Origin: Cichorium intybus
Lineage: Eukaryota > Streptophyta > Magnoliopsida > Asterales > Asteraceae
DNA: 64,000 nt
Reading direction: 5' to 3'
Assembly (NCBI GenBank): GCA_023525715.1
Contig: CM042010.1
Span: 69,590,894-69,654,893 of the forward strand
Below, piece by piece: positions 34,773 to 46,608 of the stretch. The notes beneath the pieces were generated by a model. That model did no database searches, was not told the DNA's origin, and was given only the letters and a program-made list of their open reading frames with translations. The position numbers and the translations under genes were made by a program. Positions within the stretch are counted from its first letter, which is position 1, and each line of letters starts with the position of its first letter.

Positions 34773-34777
34773 TGATG

Positions 34778-35543
34778 ACTTTTTATGGTGCTCTTGTATT
34801 GTTTGTGCAATCCTTTGTGTTTGAAAAACTTCATTTTGAAACAAGAGTGAAAAAAGTTTTAAATTCACTAATCAGTCTATGTCGGTATCACCCTAGAAGA
34901 AAACTTCAGAACATGTGATTTATCCAGAGTAGTGTGTGAACTACTTGATTAATTTGAAAATGAAGCGAGTTAAGTTCAACAGGGGGCTTAGAGATAAACA
35001 CGATATTAAGGATATTAAAATCAAACAAGACTTTGTATTGTAAAACAGCCTTAACCTCACTCCGAAGTTTGTTTTCTTACCAATGTTTCAAATCGATTCC
35101 CAAATACCTTTTATTGCAATAAGGTATGATTATCAGAATCTAAAATCAAAGTTTTGTCCTTACTCAATTAATTCATGAAAGAGGGTTGAACTTAGTCATT
35201 TATGCAAAAAGTTTGAGAATTGAAATGTTAAAGGTTTTGCAATTTGTTCTTTTCTAGATATTGGTGTTCCCCTTGAAGCAAACACTTTGGGTGAGAATTC
35301 TTATCCTTATGATGCAAAGGCAAAAGGTGTTTCAATGAATTTTGACATTTATCAAAATTTATTGACTGAAACGTCTGTTCCGAGGAGCTCCGAACCATCT
35401 GAGTACTTCGGAGTGCTGCGGAAGATCATAAGATTTATTTCGATGGGCTCCGAAGTGTCGAAGGGCTTCGGAGTGCTGCGGAACAACATGAAGTCTTATT
35501 TTGTAATTGAAAAGATTAAGGTAAGAAAGAGAAAATCTGAGGT
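34778..35543. other. Copia B spacer downstream of pol
   Basis: About 770 bp lie between the end of pol and the solo LTR. A plus-strand frame of 121 codons (35287-35652) overlaps the pol end antisense and has no known domain, so I do not call it a gene. A local repeat around GGAGTGCTGCGGA occurs twice (35406-35480) near CTTCGGA motifs. Confidence 0.5.
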
Positions 35544-36255
35544 TTATGTTAGAGTAGATCCATCAATCATTCCAAGTCCTCGAACAATTCGTGTGAATGG
35601 ATCTTCATTTAAAGCTTTTTTAAAGATATCTACCAGCTGTTCGGTTGTGTGAACAAAGTGCACTTCTATATTCCCATCCTTAACATGACTTTTGATGAAG
35701 TGATAGCACGAAGAGCTATATGCTTCGTCTTGGAATGTTGAACAGGATTATGACATATCCGAATAGCACTTTGTGAGTCACAAAACAAGGGTATCTTTCT
35801 CATGTTGATGGAATAGTCTTTTAATTGGCTTTGAATCCAGATGATCTGCGAAGTGGAAGCTGCAGCTGCTACATATTCTGCTTCAGCTGTGGAAATTGAT
35901 ACACAAGTTTGCTTCTTGGATTGCCACCTGATTAGCTTTCCATCAAGAAATTGACAACCCCCCGAAGTGCTTTTGCGATAAATAGAGCATCCACCCAAGT
36001 TTGAGTCTGAGTAAGCTTGTATGTAGAAGCCTGATTTTGCTGGATACCATAAACCATATGTAGGAGTGTTGTGAAGATAACGAAATTTTTTTTAACCACA
36101 GCCAGATGAGGTTTGCGTGGATCAGCTTGATATCTTGCACAATTGCAAACTGCGAAGATGATATCTGGTCGACTGGCTGTGAGATAAAGCAATGATCCAA
36201 TCATACTTCCGTACGTCTGGATGTCAGTCTTCGGTTTGTCCAATGTTGGATTCAA
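35544..36255 (-). pseudogene. Copia B RNase H and RT connection
   Basis: The minus strand gives TYGSMIGSLLYLTASRPDII, then after a frameshift the RNase H core with its acidic residues in YSDSNLGGC, STAEAEYVAAA and LFCDSQSAIRI, then HSKTKHIALR. It continues through a break near 35666 to EVHFVHTTEQLVDIFKKALN and a natural-looking pol end at TAA 35546-35544. RNase H degrades the RNA strand during cDNA synthesis. The three visible acidic positions are kept; the frame is not. Confidence 0.88.
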
Positions 36256-36427
36256 GGTAATGGAACTTTCGCTTTGGAGCAGTTAGTCATTCCGAAGCGT
36301 TCAAGTAAACTCTTCGTATATTTTGTTGATTGTGAAAATCCCCTCCTTAGATTGTTTTATTTGTAATCCAAGAAAGAAGTTAATCTTTCCCATCATACTC
36401 ATTTGAAATTTGCTTTTCATTAATTTT

Positions 36428-37096
36428 TCAAAATCTTTTGAGTTTTGGATCAGTGGATCCGAAAATAATGTCATCCACATAAATTTGGACTAACATCAAG
36501 TGAGAACCAACTTTCTTTCTAAAAAGTGTTGGATCCACCGAACCTTGTTTGAAGTTTGACTCTTTTAAAAACGTTGTCAAGGTTTCATACCGAGTGCTAG
36601 GTGCTTGTTTTAAACCATAGACATCTTTATCTAACACGTAGGAATGGTTTGGATTTTCTTTGTCTACAAAGCCAGGTGGTTTTTCAACAAAAACGGTTTC
36701 CTCGAGATCACCATTCAAGAACGCACACTTGACATCCATCTGATAAACATCAAAGTTTTTGTGTGCAACATAAGCTAAAAAGATCTGAACTGATTCGAGT
36801 CTAGCAACAGGAGCAAACATGTCTTCGTAGTGAATCCTTCTTTGTTGACAATAACATTTGACAACCAGCCTAGCTTTGTTCCGAACCACATTTCCTTCAG
36901 TGTCAAGTTTATTTCTATATACCCATTTGAGACCAACAATTGAAGCATTTGCAGGTTTTGGAATTAGCCTCCAAACTTTGTTTCTTTCAAACTCTTCTAA
37001 TTCCAATTGCATTGCTCCAATCCAGTCAGGGTGATCAAATGCATCTTTAACGTTCTTAGGTTCAACTTTTGAGATAAAGACATTGAACATGCACAA
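36428..37096 (-). pseudogene. Copia B reverse transcriptase
   Basis: The minus-strand frame of 222 residues carries WVYRNKLDTEGNV, KARLVVKCYCQQRRIHYED, FDVYQMDVKCAFLNG and the active site QIYVDDIIFGS, closely paralleling Copia A. It ends at a stop after DPKLKRF, and the remainder (36256-36427) is in another frame. The catalytic aspartates are intact. Pieces of the linker between integrase and RT (37160-37354) lie just upstream. Confidence 0.9.
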
Positions 37097-37159
37097 CTCC
37101 GAAGTTTTGTTTAAATCAAGTTGTTTTTGGTGTAGTTGTGCACGAGTCAGGACTTTATC

Positions 37160-38164
37160 TTAAACATTACCGATGACAAGTGATGGTGGATGATTTTTCG
37201 TCCACTTTTCCAGAGGAGGAAAATTTGGATCAAATTCAGGTGGTCCTTCAGAATCAATTTCGTCAATGTCTGAAGGATATCCCGAAGTAAATGGAAAATC
37301 ATCCGGTATTAAATGATTGTTTGAATTTTTGACATTTGTTTGAGGTGTGTGCAAATGTGAAGAAGGGTTAAGAGTGTGCTCGCCCTCGACAACAGTTGGT
37401 GTAGAGGTTGTTGTGCCGTTATCTGAAGTGATTGGTGTTGATGTATCCGGAGTAGAGATATATGGCTCCCCTGGACAGAAGGGTACAGGGACATGATGTG
37501 GGAGATTTCATGTGAGGGGTTGTTGAGACTTGTGTTGTTTTGCTCCCCCTCGAAACCAGAATTCCCTTCACTTCTGTTGGAAGGCTCCGCCTCAACCGAA
37601 GATGGTCTTTGAACACTGCATGTTGATGAGTCTTCAGGGCCATCTGTGAGTTTGGACAGTTCAGACACATTATTATCTGGTGCCCTTGCTTCGGAGTCTA
37701 CAGCCCTCACAGGAGGATCAAAGAGAAGACTGAAGTCAGTATCAAAGGTTGTGATTGCTAATGCATCAACAGCTGACTTCGGAAATATAGATGACATTGG
37801 AAATGGATGCAAGGACTTCTTAACGAGAGGTTGAAGGTTTCTTCAATTTTACGAGTCCTCTTTTTCATAACCCTATAAGCCTTTGAATCTTGTGAATAAC
37901 CAAGAAAGATCACTTCTTCTGATTTATCATTAAATTTTGTCAAATGATCTTTTAAGTTCAAAATAAAACACCTACAACCGAAGATATGAAGAAACTTGAC
38001 ATTGGGTTTTCTTCGGTTGAGTACTTCGTATGATGTAATATGAAACCTCTTGTGGATGTATGATCTGTTTTGAGTGAAGAAAGTTGTAGAAATGGCTTCT
38101 TCCCAGAAGTGAAGTACATGGGCAAGTTTGCGAAATTAAGCATGGTTTTAGCTGCTTCACACAA
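37160..38164 (-). pseudogene. Copia B integrase C-terminal part and linker
   Basis: Broken minus-strand frames hold the end of the integrase core (CEAAKTMLNFANLPMYF), the Copia linker motifs (EEVIFLGYSQDSKAYRVMKK, RTRKIEETFN) and an acidic/Ser-rich spacer before RT. The catalytic Glu region near 38180-38200 reads QQNGVVE followed by TGA, where CGA is expected. Several frameshifts occur. Confidence 0.8.
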
Positions 38165-38352
38165 AGAGCGATTTCGTCATTCTACAACACCGTTCTGTTG
38201 AGGAGTATAAGGTGCTGAGAAGTTCTGACTAATCCCCTTTGTCTTCAGAAATCCATCAAGAGTTGATATTTGAACTCCGAACCATTATCACTGTGTACAG
38301 TTCGGACTTTCTTGTTGAGCATTACTTCCATTTTCTTAATGAAATTAATGAT

Positions 38353-39114
38353 TTATTCAGCAGCATCAGACTTGTTTCTTAAGAATAAGACCCAAGTGAA
38401 CCTTGAATAGTCATCGATAATCACAAGAATGTATTTCTTCTTCCCAATTGATTCCCCTGCGTATGGTCCACAAAGATCCATGTAAAGAAGTGAAAGAGGT
38501 TCAGTGAGTTTTGGGTTGATCACAGTTGGATGCCTTTGTTTTGTTTGCTTGCCATGTTCACAAGCAAAACAAAGTGAGTCGTTATCGAATTTGAGAGCAG
38601 GAATTCCACGAACCAGATCCATAGCCACTAACTTGTTTAAGTCTTTAAAGTTTATATGAGCAAGTCTTCGGTGCCATAACCAACTAACATCTGAATTAGC
38701 TTTGGACAGAAGACACAATGATTTTCCACCAGTCACTGGATTTAGATTCAAGGGAAACATCGATCCCTTCCTTTCAGATTTCAACAAGACTTCGTTTGTT
38801 GCTTCTTTCGAGATGACACTCCATTGGTTGGTGAATGTGACTGCATTTCCAGTTCCAACCACCAAATGAGAGATACTCACGAGATTGTGCTTTAAACCTT
38901 CTACAAATGCCACTCTGTTGATTGTAAATTGGCCATTTGTGATTTTGCCATGACCCCGAATTGGACAAGTTTCGTTGTTACCGAAGCGAACATTCCCTGC
39001 ATCATCTAATGTTCTATAATCCCTGAGATACTCCCGCTTCCTAGTCATATGTCTTGAGTAGCCACTATCCATGTACCATTTTGCATCGTACCGCTCATTC
39101 GACATAACCTGCAA
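38353..39114 (-). pseudogene. Copia B protease and integrase N-terminal part
   Basis: This 253-residue open frame starts in the protease (WYMDSGYSRHMT; DSG codons at 39061-39069, with Tyr where Copia A has Cys). It then passes through the GAG-pre-integrase zinc region (WLWHRRLAHINF, CFACEHGKQ) into the integrase core with its first Asp in LLYMDLCGPYAG and IDDYSRFTWVLFLRNK. It ends at a stop after DAAE; the second Asp (HSDNGSEF) lies about 60 bp further on in the same frame. Confidence 0.9.
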
Positions 39115-40407
39115 TCAGTCAAGAAGGAGTTGGTACCCAATCAATCTTGGGTCCTCAGGGTAAGCAAAGGATTCTTGAATCCACTTCTCAACAGCCTCTT
39201 TGGAGGTTTCATTTGCATTTAGATTAATCATATTCTTAGAAGTCTCATGTGATGAGCAAGATGAGCCAGAAAATGATTCTGAAGTGCTTTTTGTTAAAAT
39301 TGATGAGTCCGAAGAGATTGAAATACTTGAAGACTTCGGAACCTATATTTGTTTGGATGATTTTGACTTCGAGGTTTTTGATGTTTTCTTGGTACTTGAA
39401 ATTTTTGATCATTTTGATGACTTCGAAGATTTTGATTTTGGAATTTAGTTTTCGTTTAAGGCATCCCTCTTCCAATTTTGTTTTGAATTTTCAATTATAG
39501 ATTTCCTTGATATTGAACTACATAACGTAGAAGTACATAGGTACTCTTCGTATGTAAGTTTAAAATCATAAAATGAAAGATTTTTATCTTTAAACATATC
39601 CAAATTTTTGTCTAGCCATTGGTGGAATGTATCTGTCAGATTTGTGCCCTTTGAAAAAGTTTTCTTCGAAGATTTTTGAAACTTGGGATTTGGAAAGTTT
39701 GGTTTTGAGGGTATGAAGGATGGTTTGGAAAGTTGATTTTTATCATTTGAGTCCTTCGTATACATTTTTTTTGTTCCAGAAGTGGAAGCCTTCGTAATGG
39801 TTGGTTTTGAAACTACGAATGGTGTTTTCCTTTTAATAAGGTTTGATACTTTTTTGGCTTTTAAATTCACAGCAATTGGTTTTGTAATCACAATTGCTGG
39901 TTTTGTTTTGGAGGTTGATGCGAAGTTTTGAATTTGTGGTCTTTTCAGAATTTGAGGTTTTTGCACCAAAGGTTTGGAACTAACAATCTTAGGTTTGATA
40001 ACAACATTTTTGAAGGATTATGTAAGAGGTACACTTTCACAAGATTCCATTAATTGAAAACATCCATCTTCGGAGCTATGGTTTTCTCCATAACTTGAAT
40101 TTGTTTGTCATTTCTGTTAGTGTAAATGTGATTATCATTTTTAACATTCAAAAGATGAGTCATGTTTTTAGGAATCTTTTCCTTTTCATAACAAAGACGA
40201 TTTTAAATGTTATGGTCGTATAAATCCTGTTTTCACACATTTATTTTAACTTAAAGTTTTTCATTCATGTCATTTTCAACCATTTTTTATGATGAGAAGA
40301 ATCATTCCTTAGTAACTGTGGAATTATCTTCCTCAAGAAGTTTCTCCAAATCATTGTCAATTAAAGGCAAACCCCCAGGTTTCACAAAAATAGAGTTTTT
40401 GAAGTAA
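39115..40407 (-). pseudogene. Copia B gag-protease linker, left of G2
   Basis: A minus-strand low-complexity region rich in Lys, Ser, Pro and Thr (39969-39445, for example KPSFIPSKPNFPNPKFQK) continues in the same frame, through stops, to the protease. The part next to 40407 is frame-broken. G2 is inserted at 40413; the Copia sequence resumes at 55292. Confidence 0.75.
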
Positions 40408-40412
40408 GAGAC
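40408..40412. repeat. G2 target-site duplication, left copy
   Basis: GAGAC occurs here and again at 55287-55291, directly outside the two outer LTRs. It shows that the whole three-LTR composite occupies a single insertion site. Confidence 0.9.
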
Positions 40413-40909
40413 TGTAACACCCGGCTTTTAAACAAAACACCCCTGAAAAAATTTTCATTTAAAACCATAACAAAGGGGTATATTTTAGTAAAAACGGGTA
40501 CAAGCGTATCAAGGAGAGTATAAAATACCGTAGTCTCCTTTGAAGCCGGGCTGCTACTGACAGCATCTAAGAGTCCTACTTCACGAGTCACGGACTCCAT
40601 CTATTCCCCTATCAGGATCAAGCTAACCTGCAGGGACATTTAACAACGGTATGAGCTACAAAGCTCAGTGAGTAATCATTTCTGCAAATAACATGTATCA
40701 AATATATTCGTATATCTGTTCGGATATCGAATCCAAACTCATAGCCTTACTGGCTGACCATATATCTCTTAGGATTTCACATCCTAATTTTGTAGCCTTA
40801 CAGGCTACTTCATGACAACCTGCAATTATCAAACCACATCAGTTATTTGCACAGATAATCATATCTATCGTTTCTGTCCCATGTTTCTTAGTCACAATGG
40901 ACTGCATCA

Positions 40910-41220
40910 TATGTCATGGCTATATAAGCCGCACCAAAACAATATCAATATATAAATCATAGCCCGCAGGCCGCACCAGCTGGGTTCAATAACCCGATAT
41001 CATAGCCAAAAGGCCGCACCATGTACCTGTAACAATATCATAGCCATATAGGCTGCACCGGTTAGATATGGCTCACGGGTTAGCCCGCTGTTGCCGTGGC
41101 TCACGGGTTAGCCCGCTGTTGCCTAGACTCACGGGTTAGCCCGCTGTTGTCTATATAAGTTTGGCTCATCAAAGTAAACCATGGCTCACGGGTTAGCCCG
41201 CTGTTGCCTAGACTCACGGC
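40910..41220 (-). repeat. tandem repeats in the G2 LTR (also in LTR2 and LTR3)
   Basis: Two repeat types lie side by side: about six copies of a pattern like ATCATAGCC...GGCCGCACC, each able to pair GGCC with GGCC, and four copies of GGCTCACGGGTTAGCCCGCT-type sequence, itself partly palindromic (GGGTTAGCCC). They are downstream of the splice-donor-like site in sense orientation. Equivalent arrays are at about 47106-47416 and 53305-53615. Confidence 0.85.
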
Positions 41221-41887
41221 TGGTTCCGGTCTTGTCATTTTATTTTATTGACTCACAGCTTCGTTCTTGTCTATTATAGACTCACGGCTTATCTGGTATT
41301 GTCGTATCATAGTGTATATATATATGTGTTGACTCACAGTTCCGTTCTTGTCATCGCAATGACTCACAGCTTATCTGGTCTTGTCTTTTACATATATTTT
41401 TGCACTTGTCATTTTCGTCCCTCGAAGCCGTTTCAACCTGTAACAACTCAATCATCATATATCATATATGATATCAGTGAGATTACTCACCTGGTTACTA
41501 GTTGCGTTTATATCCCGGTTGTTTCTTGCCTTTGCGTGCACCACAACCATTTTGTCCCATACCTATATATCCATTTATATACCAAATGATAATAGGTTAA
41601 TAATCATTTCAATTGACTCTAATACATAAGAGTCATATACAATACAATTGGGAAACATTTCCAAGCTTTTCCAATCAATAACCATCGTTATAAAATTTAA
41701 TACACTTCCCGAAATACGCGTATTCTACTACAGTACTTTCGGGAGGTCGTATTCGTATTCCGATAATTTTCCTTGAAGTTTTACAACATATTAGACCTAT
41801 GTTTAAAATTTCAGGTCAATCGGACAAGCCTAGCACAAGAATCAAACTTGGAAAATTCACAGAAAACAAATTAGTTTCTGCCCAGGG

Positions 41888-42026
41888 CTCGCGTCGCGAC
41901 GGACCCTTTGGTCGCGTCGCGAAGACCATGCTCCTCGAGTCGCGAGGACCATGCTCCTCGAGTCGTGAAGGTCATGCCCTTCGAGTCGCGACGTCGCGAC
42001 GACCATGCTGGTCGCGTCGCGAGGGC
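41888..42026 (-). repeat. CpG-rich TCGCGTCGCGA dyads in the G2 LTR
   Basis: A run of about 140 bp holds repeated TCGCGTCGCGA, CTCGAGTCGCGA and GACCATG elements, in strong contrast to the AT-rich surroundings. It is present in all three G2 LTRs (also about 48084-48222 and 54283-54421). It is a likely target of CG methylation or a promoter-proximal element; function not shown. Confidence 0.8.
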
Positions 42027-42891
42027 TGATCAGCAGACCAGAAACTCCGATTTTCAAGCTACAAAATCCCATTTTCTCATTTTAAGCCCTTAATACTCGA
42101 CTTAATCGTTTGGGGTTTGTTCCTAGGCTAAAACCTTATACTTTAACAAGGTTTTCAACCATTCAAAACAACTAAATCAATCAATATGAAGAATTAGGGT
42201 TCTTAGTTCCAAAACCCCAAAACTTCAAATTCATCACTAATAGCAATCTACTTCCATTTTCTTGAGTTAAGTCCTTATTAGCATGACTTAATGGAAGCAT
42301 TACATCAATTTAAACACATAATTACAACTGAAATTTACATATTTCAGTCTCTATCAAACCCATCAAGAAAAACCACAAGAACTTGGCTAGAAATCAAGTT
42401 TACTAACCTTTCAAGCCTAGGAATCATCAATTCCAAACCATAGTTCTAATTCCTTGCTTCAATTCCATGAGTTCCTGCAGAAATCGCACCCTCCTTGCTC
42501 CTCCCGTTGCTGCACATATGGCTAGTCAAAGAGAGAGTCAACTCTCTCTTATTTATACCACCAATTTTTACAATTTTGGTCCCTAAGTTCCATTTCTTGA
42601 ACTTTGACCACAAAATCAAGTTTTATTACAATAAAACTTTCATTTCTTACATTTTTGCCACAACCAACAATATTTTTCATATTTGGTCTTTCACATGGTC
42701 AAATGACCAAAATACCCTTTTTCGGTAAAACGACCCAAATTCAGTTTTTATAACATTTTAAGTCCAAAACTCAAAATATTATTTTAAACCAAATACTTTT
42801 CTGTCCAAAAGACCAATTTACCCTTCCAAAGTAAAATGACCATTTTGCCCTTTTATTATAATTATATAATAAAACATGTCTTGGCGTTACA

Positions 42892-42906
42892 AATTCTCCC
42901 CTCCTT
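42892..42906 (-). promoter_or_regulatory. G2 polypurine tract, first internal region
   Basis: The minus strand reads AAGGAGGGGAGAATT immediately before the LTR start TGTAACGCC. The second internal region has the same tract at 49088-49102. Confidence 0.85.
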
Positions 42907-45900
42907 CAAAAGATTTCGTCCCCGAAATCATACTATCAAGCGAGGGTATTTCTTTCTCATTATAATTTCGGTTTCCCATATCGTATGGAAACATTCATGG
43001 TTTTGCCAAAGCTCTTAACCATACTAATCTTCGTATCTCGTGGTTATATCACCACTCGCATATCACTCCTCCGGTTGTCCCGGGCACCTTAATCACTTAT
43101 CTTCCTCATTTCAACACGAGGGATTCGTTAGAATTTATCAATCTATGTTCTCAAAACCATGAGACCCATAGAAAACTTATAAATATCTTGAAGTTCATCA
43201 AGAATCTTCAATCAATACACCGCAATTCTTGCTTTTGGGATATACGGAAAGGTCCAATAAACAAGGGCTCAACTTTCCTTTTTGTCCCATATCAATTTCT
43301 AGTCCTTCCGAAGGGTCACTGTGAGTTCCACCATCTTCCTTTACTTGAGGTTTCAACAGTTTTACTCACTGATCCGCATATTACTCTTGTTGACTTTAGT
43401 CTATTTCCAAGCTTTCTCGAATTTGCCAAATCTTTTCTTCTGTTTGAGATACAATCTCTGGTTTAGTCAACGGCTTCTCCCCAACTTCTGTCTAGCAAAT
43501 CGGCGTGCAACACGGTAGTCTAAACAATACTTCCTACGAGTTAATAAAACACTAGTATAATACCTATACTTATCTACTACTTCTACCAAGGATAGACGGT
43601 CGTCTTGTTTTCCGCTAGGGTCTGTTATGCAGATTTCAGGCATAACTCCTAAGGTCTGCATCATTATCTCACCTCGTCAATCCATCTGCGATTCGCACAC
43701 AGTACTTACTAGTACTTTTGAGCTAAAAATTCTAAGAATTAATGCTAAATTCAGCAAATAATTCTAGTATCTCAATCCGTTACAGTCGCCACCTGTAGTG
43801 CACGTCAACAATTTTCTTTATCTTTGTAGTTTTTTTTTCACTACTTTTCCACTCTAAATTCTTCTTAGTCAGTATAAATCTACACTGATTTCATCAATCA
43901 ACCTGCAATTACCCATATGGTGTCATACCCATACGGTACTTGCAAAGACTTTACTACAAGGTCTATGGTATTTTTCGTCCCATTTCTTCTTTAGGACGTA
44001 CAACCTTATGTTTCTAATGATTTGACTGTAGTTACCCACAAGTCAAACACTTTTCACATATCTTTCAATGTCTTTCCTCAGCCCCGGCCACCAACACATA
44101 GGTTTTATCGACCTATACAGTTTGGCATTACCCCGGGTATGCTGCATATCGGATACAAAATGCATCTTTTCAAGATGATTTTTATGTTTCGTTTGACTTT
44201 GGAATTCACATTCACAACCGCCCAGGGTTTTAAATCACTGTGATATTCCAACTAACTTCCGCTACTATTCAATCATTTCTTCACTTTTCACGTTTTCAGA
44301 CTTGCACACATCTTTCTGTGCTACCCGAATCAACTCAGGTAATCGATTTGCCACGTTCATACACGTGGATGTAACCTCCAAAGGTTACTCTTTCTAATTC
44401 AAGGCATCTGTAATCACATACGCCTTTCTGAGATGGTACTAGATTTCATACCCGAAATCTCTAAGTAACCCATCTATCTTTGCTATTTCATATATAGCTT
44501 CTTTTTTGATCAATTAAGTCTTTCAAACTTTTATGATCCTTATACACGGTAAGCCTTACACCATATAGATAGTGTCTCAAAAGCTTAATACCAAAATCAT
44601 AGTTGCTATTGCAACATCATGCATCCACAATTAAAGTTGGATACATTTCAACGATCCAATCCATCTTCTCTGCTTAGCATCATTGCTAACGTTAGAGGTT
44701 CACACAAGGTTTATTCCAAACCTGTACAACATATCTGTGGTCTTTCTACCACCCAAACTTTTTCACTTTTCTTGGTCAACTTTAGTCAGCTAACCAGCAA
44801 TCAAGGAGCAGTTTTCTACAACTCTCCTATAGTAACCCGCCAAATCCTAGGAACTACAATGTCAGTCGGATTCCTCAGGCGGTTCCAGTTTTATCACATC
44901 ATCTATCCCACTGGATTTATTTTATCATCTTTGGCAGTATTATCATGCCCAAAGAGTTGAAACTTCTTTTAGCCAATTTTTCATACTTGGAGAACTTAAC
45001 ATATCACTTAACTCAGTGAAGTAACTCCAGTATCTGGTACAATGTACCTCATATTCAATCTGGTTTCGAGAATATCATATTCTCAGTAGTCAATGTACAT
45101 ACACATTAACTTATCTTTCTTCTTTTCAAACAGATAGGGCTCCACACGACGACACATTCGGCCATATGAGATCCCAATTCAAAAACAATTTCTTCCAATT
45201 GTTTTACCACTCTGCCATCTCTGCAGAGGCCATTCAACACAGAGCCTAAATAACAGGAACGGCTCCCAAGTCCAGCTTAATCATAAGCTCTTCTCGCCAA
45301 TCTGGCAGAAATCCTGGAAGTTCTTTTCAAAAGAAACATCCGAAAATTTATTTAAAGTAGTACACTACTATCACCACTTTATTAAGCTTGGCCCATACCA
45401 CGTATGCCAACTACAAAATCATTCCTTTACTAACTCTTTTCCGAGTTTAGGCAAAGGAAAATAATCGGTATTCTCAACAACGGTCATTTACCATGGATGT
45501 TCATCCGCTCATTTCTGTTCTAAGAACCATAATGTTCTTATTTCTACAATTCATGGTAGCATAATTCATTGCTAACCAATTCATAAGCACAATTGCTTCA
45601 GATTCACTGGTAGTTATCGGCTTCAGATTTTTAGGGAAAAATGGTCCCGTAAATCCTAGGCAAACTACCTTCCAGGTGTTCCATATCTAGAACATATTTG
45701 CTATCCGCTATAGCTACTTCCAACTTTTCATCCATAATCATTGATGAAATATTTAAATAAGACATCAGTGTCACCGATCCAAAGCATAGCTTCCTGGATC
45801 AAATATAACATACACGAGGTTATATTCAAAACATTTACATCGGAGATCATATCTGTCTTCTCACGAGCTCATTCTAAAATCTACTGGAATGCTCAGGTAC

Positions 45901-46592
45901 CGCTGGTTCTTTTAAACCATTCATTTCTTCTTTCTTTCCTGGGTTCATCACCCGTTACTCCACATTTAGCATGTGAGTATTTCATAAGGAAGTGATCTAT
46001 AGTTCCACGCTGGAACCACTTCCGTCCCATACAATAAACTCGAGCAACATGCTCATGTTTTCTACAATTTTTTTTTTAGCCATTCAGCGGTAGAGTCTCA
46101 ACTCTACAAATTTTCTGAGTGCTTTTCCTGCACTTCTTATACTATATCTTCTTTTCGTTCTGGTCCCTTCCCTTCAAGGCTAGACCTGAATCGTGTTAAC
46201 TTCTTCTGAGAAGTCCACTAATATTTTCTGCTTTTCTTGTAGTCTCAACTACTGTTCTTTCACCTTGAATATCAACCAAGGTGAGCAACCGATTTCTTTA
46301 TCTGACCACATCAGCTAACATTGCTCATCATGTGGATTTCTGCTATTCGTCCCCTTTTTGCTCCTCATACAACGGAGTCTTGAGGAAAGGCTGGTCCATT
46401 TCTTAGAGCTTCACGCCCTAAATGTCTTCCAAGAAGATTCACAATTCCTACTTCTTATACGTCAGAAGTTAGCAACAGTTAGGTTATATATGTATAATAA
46501 CAACTATATCCACCTAACTATGCATCATGTCTACTATCTCAGGGTTTAAGTCCAGGAATCTACTCTATAGACACCTAGTTCACTTAAACCAC
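42907..46592 (-). pseudogene. G2 internal region 1: decayed Ty3/Gypsy gag-pol lacking the RT core
   Basis: No long frame survives, but the minus strand still shows domains in Gypsy order from the right: a zinc-knuckle-like trace (about 45960-46050), a protease-like MDEKLEVAIADSKYV (about 45690-45735), an RT N-terminal trace KKKDKLMCMYIDY (about 45086-45140), the RT end FLGFGGYYRR with VENCSLIAG (about 44790-44855), RNase H LLRHYLYGVRLTVYKDHKSL (about 44521-44590) and an integrase zinc-region trace CWWPGLRKDIERYVK (about 44055-44100). Only about 120 bp separate the IDY motif from the RT C-terminal part, where several hundred are normal, so the segment with the YxDD active site is deleted. The element must have moved with borrowed enzymes. 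Confidence 0.75.
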
Positions 46593-46605
46593 GGCTCTGA
46601 TACCA
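46593..46605 (-). promoter_or_regulatory. G2 primer-binding site, first internal region
   Basis: The minus strand reads TGGTATCAGAGCC, complementary to initiator Met-tRNA, three bases from LTR2. It is identical to the second site at 52792-52804. Confidence 0.9.
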
Positions 46606-46608
46606 ACT

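Larger units (their letters stand above)
40413..42891 (-). mobile_element. G2 LTR1 (left, 2479 bp)
   Basis: It runs from TGTAACACCCGGC to TTGGCGTTACA. It differs from LTR2 and LTR3 at offsets 38, 885 and 955 (positions 40451, 41298, 41368). It holds GGTGCGGCC-type and TAGCCCGCTGTTGCC repeats (40910-41220), a splice-donor-like site on the minus strand (41485-41494) and a CpG-rich dyad cluster (41888-42026). Short frames within it, such as 41248-41589, recur in all three LTRs only because the LTR does. Confidence 0.93.

Noticed and set aside
35287..35652. 121-codon plus-strand frame as a host gene
   Set aside because: It overlaps the 3' end of Copia B pol antisense, has no recognisable domain and sits inside the element.
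41248..41589. 113-codon plus-strand frame repeated at 47444-47785 and 53643-53984, with other small frames repeated in step
   Set aside because: They recur because the G2 LTR and internal region are repeated; the element runs on the minus strand and these frames are antisense or LTR noise. Repetition is not evidence of coding here.
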